From contig ONFR01000018.1 in NCBI GenBank assembly GCA_900317125.1, forward strand, positions 1-44,987: DNA of 44,987 nt, read 5' to 3'. The stretch comes from an uncultured Bacteroidales bacterium. Its GTDB lineage: Bacteria; Bacteroidota; Bacteroidia; Bacteroidales; P3. Below are positions 42,448 through 44,987 of the stretch, in pieces (the stretch's first letter is position 1; each line of letters opens with the position of its first letter). Below the pieces are notes generated by a model. It worked only from the letters and a program-made list of their open reading frames with translations. It made no database searches and was not told where the DNA came from. Both the position numbers and the translations under genes were made by a program.

Positions 42448-44543
42448 TCAAAGATTTTGATTACACGTTTAGCGATTGATTCTTCCAACTTCTCAAACTG
42501 CTCTTTTAGCACGCTGCTTTCGGTGGGTTTCTGATACTTGTAGAAATAGCGGGTGAAGGGTATCTCGGCACCTGTCTTGATGACGGGTTTCTTCTTACTG
42601 AGGTCTTCCTCGAAGAAAGCTTTTGCATCAGGAATGTGCGGTAGCACTTCGCGTTTCATGTAGGTGTCGATGTCCTCGTCGTAGCGCACTATCTCCGTGT
42701 CTTTCGTTTCCTTGTCGTAAATGATGTTGCCCTTCTTGTCACGCTGAATCTCGGCGGTCTTGTCCATCACCGACAATCCGTCGGCAATGGAAGCAAAGAG
42801 TTTGTCTTTAACAGGCACAAGGTCGCCCAATGCCTTCTGCAAGACGGGTTCAAATGTTTCGGGTGACTTGTACATCTTGTCCGAAACGGCTTTATGCAGG
42901 GTATTCACAATCTTATTGTAGCGCGGCTCGTTGGCCTTATATTCCTCCACTTTCTTCAACTCTTTGTCGGAGGGGTCTTCCTTTTCATCCACCTCGGCGA
43001 TTTTTGCTGCGTCGTAGAGCGAGTTCAGCGAACCATTCAAGAGCATCTGCTCGATGCGCTCCTCGTTGATGGCATAGCTGCGCTGCAAGGGCTGCATCAC
43101 CGCATACTCGCGATAGATGAACTCTGTGTTGGGATAAATCTTGCAGAGGTCGTTCTCCTCGAAGTTAAGATACAATTCAGTAATAGCTTTGCGCTCGGCA
43201 GGGCCTATTTCGTTTTTCTTGTTGCCAAGGGGCTTGCGCAGCTTGTGGCAGAGAGAGGTGGCGTCAATCAGTTGTATCTTGCCCTTGCGTTCCGCTCGCT
43301 TATTCATCGACAGCACCCAGATATAGGTGGCGATGCCTGTGTTGTAGAAGAGATCGGTGGGCAAAGCGATGATGGCCTCGATGCGGTCTTCCTCCAATAG
43401 CCAACGGCGTATCTGGCTTTCGCCCGAAGCTGTGCCCCCCACGAAGAGCGGAGACCCGTCCTCAATGATGGCGGCGCGTCCGTTCATGGGGTTGAGCTTG
43501 TCGATGGCCGACTGTAGGAACAGCATTTGCATATCGCCCGAACCAGGCAATCCTGCCCCCCAACGGCCAGCAAAGCCTTTCTTGTATTCATCTTGGACTG
43601 CGTCTTCTACACCCTCACCAGCATCTTTTCCGCCCCACGCCTGACCGAAAGGCGGATTCTCTATGACAAAGCGCATCTTGGTATCGGGGAAAGCGTCGGC
43701 CTTCATTGTGTCCTGCAAACGGATGTTTGAAATGTCCTGTCCCTTGATGAGCATTTCGGCCAAACACATGGCGTATGACTCGGGGACAACCTCGTGGCCG
43801 AACAGACGTATATTCGCATCAGGATTGAAACGTTTGATGAAGTTGTAGGAGGTGGAAAGCATGCCACCTGTGCCACAGGCCTGGTCGAGGATGGTTATTT
43901 CTCTGCCGGGTTGCAACACATCGTCGCAGCCTTCGGAGAGCAGCACGCTCACCATTGCCTTGATAATGTCTCTACCGGTATAGTGGTCGCCTGCATCGGC
44001 ATTCTCAGAGAACTTGCGTATAAGTTCTTCGAAGATATAGCCCATCTTCATACCGTCGATGGTCTTTGGGTCGAGGTCGAGTTCTGAGAATGCTTTTACT
44101 ACCGAATAAAGGCGGTTGTGCTTGTCCATCTTCTCAATCTGACGGTCGAATTCCAGATTGCGGATGATGCCCTGCACATTGGCCGAGAAGCCCTCGATAT
44201 AGGTGGTGAGGTTAGCCACAAGGTGCTCAGAGTCGTTGCACAACTCGGCAAGGTCGAAACGCGAAGTGTTGTAAAACTGATAGCCGGAAAGACGCTGCAT
44301 GGCCTTTTCCGGATAGTTCGGATTCTTCTTGTATTGTTCTACAACTTTGCCTTTTGTGGGCGCAAGGGCGCACTCGAAACGCCGAAGAATGGTCATGGGG
44401 ATGATGACATCCTTGTATTTGTCACTTTGGTAAGGTCCGCGCAGCTTATTAGCGATGGACCAAATGAAGTTCACCTCCTGGGAGACATCGATGGGTTTGT
44501 CATCCCACATCGGGTCGATATGATTGTTTAGCGTGTTTGCCAT
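42444..44543 (-). CDS. hsdM: Type I N6-adenine DNA methyltransferase HsdM
   Basis: A 699-residue subunit. The N-terminal helical domain (about 20-150: FIWSIANKLRGPYQSDKYKDVIIPMTILRRF) is typical of HsdM. The catalytic domain has ILDQACGTGGML (SAM binding, about 217-228) and ENPPFGQAW (NPPF, about 293), with the family motif GDHYTGRDIIKAM before it. The C-terminal ~200 residues are helical and contact HsdS. It methylates adenine on both strands of the recognised site, protecting host DNA. First gene of the operon, with a ~200-nt leader from the promoter at 44751-44780. Confidence 0.95.
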   Translation of the reverse strand: MANTLNNHIDPMWDDKPIDVSQEVNFIWSIANKLRGPYQSDKYKDVIIPMTILRRFECALAPTKGKVVEQYKKNPNYPEKAMQRLSGYQFYNTSRFDLAELCNDSEHLVANLTTYIEGFSANVQGIIRNLEFDRQIEKMDKHNRLYSVVKAFSELDLDPKTIDGMKMGYIFEELIRKFSENADAGDHYTGRDIIKAMVSVLLSEGCDDVLQPGREITILDQACGTGGMLSTSYNFIKRFNPDANIRLFGHEVVPESYAMCLAEMLIKGQDISNIRLQDTMKADAFPDTKMRFVIENPPFGQAWGGKDAGEGVEDAVQDEYKKGFAGRWGAGLPGSGDMQMLFLQSAIDKLNPMNGRAAIIEDGSPLFVGGTASGESQIRRWLLEEDRIEAIIALPTDLFYNTGIATYIWVLSMNKRAERKGKIQLIDATSLCHKLRKPLGNKKNEIGPAERKAITELYLNFEENDLCKIYPNTEFIYREYAVMQPLQRSYAINEERIEQMLLNGSLNSLYDAAKIAEVDEKEDPSDKELKKVEEYKANEPRYNKIVNTLHKAVSDKMYKSPETFEPVLQKALGDLVPVKDKLFASIADGLSVMDKTAEIQRDKKGNIIYDKETKDTEIVRYDEDIDTYMKREVLPHIPDAKAFFEEDLSKKKPVIKTGAEIPFTRYFYKYQKPTESSVLKEQFEKLEESIAKRVIKIFD

Positions 44544-44544
44544 A

Positions 44545-44740
44545 ATTATTGTTCAATCACTTTTTCTTTTAGCTTGAAAGACCTTGGGTCAATAGTCATT
44601 TGATATAGCTTAATATCAGGATTGCATTTATGTGCGGCTATAATATCGTTTCACCCATCATTTGTTTTACTCAGTATCTTTCGGGAGCCATAACATGATT
44701 CGCGTCAAGAAGTACTGTTTTTTGCCATTTGTGATATTAC
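44545..44740 (-). pseudogene. Possible decayed small gene upstream of hsdM
   Basis: The hsdM leader contains protein-like pieces in shifted frames. KTVLLDANHVMAPERY ends in a stop near 44690. Then, after another in-frame stop, NDIIAAHKCNPDIKLYQMTI and further residues end in a TAA immediately before the hsdM ATG. The composition and the tight stop-start junction suggest a former coupled gene, but no family is recognised. It could be chance. Confidence 0.3.
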
Positions 44741-44750
44741 TTTTATTCTG

Positions 44751-44780
44751 CAAAAATACGAACTTTTATTGGAATGACAA
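44751..44780 (-). promoter_or_regulatory. Promoter of the type I RM operon
   Basis: TTG (44780-44778), 19 nt, TATTTTTG (44758-44751) on the minus strand; the start is near 44745. Confidence 0.7.
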
Positions 44781-44793
44781 TAATAATTTGGCG

Positions 44794-44813
44794 TAATAGT
44801 CAAATTGCAGGCT
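44794..44813 (+). repeat. Outer terminal repeat of second IS-like element
   Basis: TAATAGTCAAATTGCAGGCT, identical to 44834-44853, separated by 20 bp. Confidence 0.85.
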
Positions 44814-44833
44814 AAAAATTGCAGTTTTTGTTC

Positions 44834-44853
44834 TAATAGTCAAATTGCAGGCT
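44834..44853 (+). repeat. Inner terminal repeat of second IS-like element
   Basis: The second identical 20-bp copy, 40 bp from the first; it matches in place the right terminal repeat of the IS at 134-1310. Confidence 0.85.
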
Positions 44854-44871
44854 GATATTTCGTATGAACGT

Positions 44872-44902
44872 TTGGTCGGGTAAAAAACAATTAGTATTTT
44901 TG
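44872..44902 (+). promoter_or_regulatory. Promoter of the second structured RNA
   Basis: TTG (44872-44874), 20 nt, TATTTTTG (44895-44902), a standard Bacteroidota promoter reading out of the window. Confidence 0.75.
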
Positions 44903-44907
44903 CCCCC

Positions 44908-44987
44908 GCATTCTGAAGCATAGCGGGCTCTGCTGGGGAGCAACCCGCGAGGAATAGGAATGCTGTGCATGACGACAAGTCAATATT
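44908..44987 (+). ncRNA. Structured small RNA, homologue of the IS antisense RNA (3' end outside window)
   Basis: The outer helix GCATTC (44908-44913) pairs with GAATGC (44958-44963). The loop has TGAAGC (44914-44919) and AGGAATAG (44950-44957). The second helix is GCGGG (44923-44927) with CCCGC (44944-44948), and the apical segment CTCTGCTGGGGAGCAA (44928-44943) is identical over 16 bases to the RNA at 1140-1238. Both helices differ in sequence from that copy yet stay complementary. The terminator, if any, lies beyond the window. Confidence 0.7.

Larger units (their letters stand above)
44794..44987 (+). mobile_element. End of a second IS-like element (truncated by window edge)
   Basis: The order of parts repeats that of the first IS read from its right end: two 20-bp repeats with 40-bp period, about 61 bp to a TAnnTTTG box, then the structured RNA. 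The terminal repeat sequence differs (TAATAGTCAAATTGCAGGCT) but shares TAAT and CAAATT spacing with the first. If homologous, a transposase gene should follow outside the window on the minus strand. Confidence 0.6.

Noticed and set aside
44794..44853. CRISPR-like repeat-spacer-repeat
   Set aside because: Only two 20-bp repeats and one 20-bp spacer, no cas genes; better explained as IS terminal repeats because the other IS has the same arrangement.

Overview
The window looks like a chromosome segment of a Bacteroidales bacterium (Bacteroidota), probably a gut, rumen or oral relative of Prevotella or an uncultured family. The evidence is: about a dozen promoters of the Bacteroidota type (-33 TTG, 19-21 nt spacer, -7 TAnnTTTG); a tmRNA encoding the tag (A)GENNYALAA; two surface proteins with type IX secretion sorting domains; a BspA/DUF285 lipoprotein; a stand-alone rnfA; and IS elements of a Bacteroidota-like type. 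No species can be named from the sequence alone.

Layout. 1-1350: an insertion sequence with an IS256/MULE-like zinc-ribbon transposase carrying an in-frame stop at codon 13, plus a small structured RNA on the opposite strand. 1595-7161: a phosphate locus, with a PiT transporter, response regulator and histidine kinase on the minus strand and a divergent porin. 7162-8364: non-coding DNA holding a 325-bp element with 18-bp inverted ends. 8365-8664: a minimal nucleotidyltransferase. 8868-17440: two T9SS-exported surface proteins (2287 and 562 residues). 17915-20290: a BspA-like lipoprotein. 20642-21500: tandem repeats, tmRNA and tRNA-Asp. 22088-24946: a long hairpin followed by a single-chain restriction-modification enzyme. 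25008-27019: a truncated rpsT copy, an AAA+ ATPase cassette, intact rpsT and tRNA-Glu. 27111-29625: a conserved hypothetical gene and a secreted C69 dipeptidase. 29678-31969: an ECF-sigma operon whose last gene is frameshifted. 32061-34184: manC and trpS. 34413-35471: a small acidic lipoprotein and rnfA. 35579-36446: repeat-rich non-coding DNA. 36475-44543: a type I restriction operon, hsdM-hsdS-fic-hsdR. 44794-44987: the end of a second IS-like element, cut by the window edge.

Most notable. The two window ends carry homologous structured RNAs. Each has its own -33/-7 promoter and lies about 60 nt inside a pair of 20-bp repeats with exactly 40-bp period. Loop sequences are identical (CTCTGCTGGGGAGCAA, TGAAGC, AGGAATAG), while both flanking helices change on both strands and keep their pairing. 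That is covariation, so this is very likely a real RNA family carried by a family of insertion sequences, read opposite to the transposase in the one complete copy. I do not recognise it. Other points: a 113-nt near-perfect hairpin in the leader of the restriction-modification gene; a partial rpsT duplication around an ATPase cassette; repeats reusing the tmRNA 3' end; and a dispersed 18-bp repeat with eight copies.
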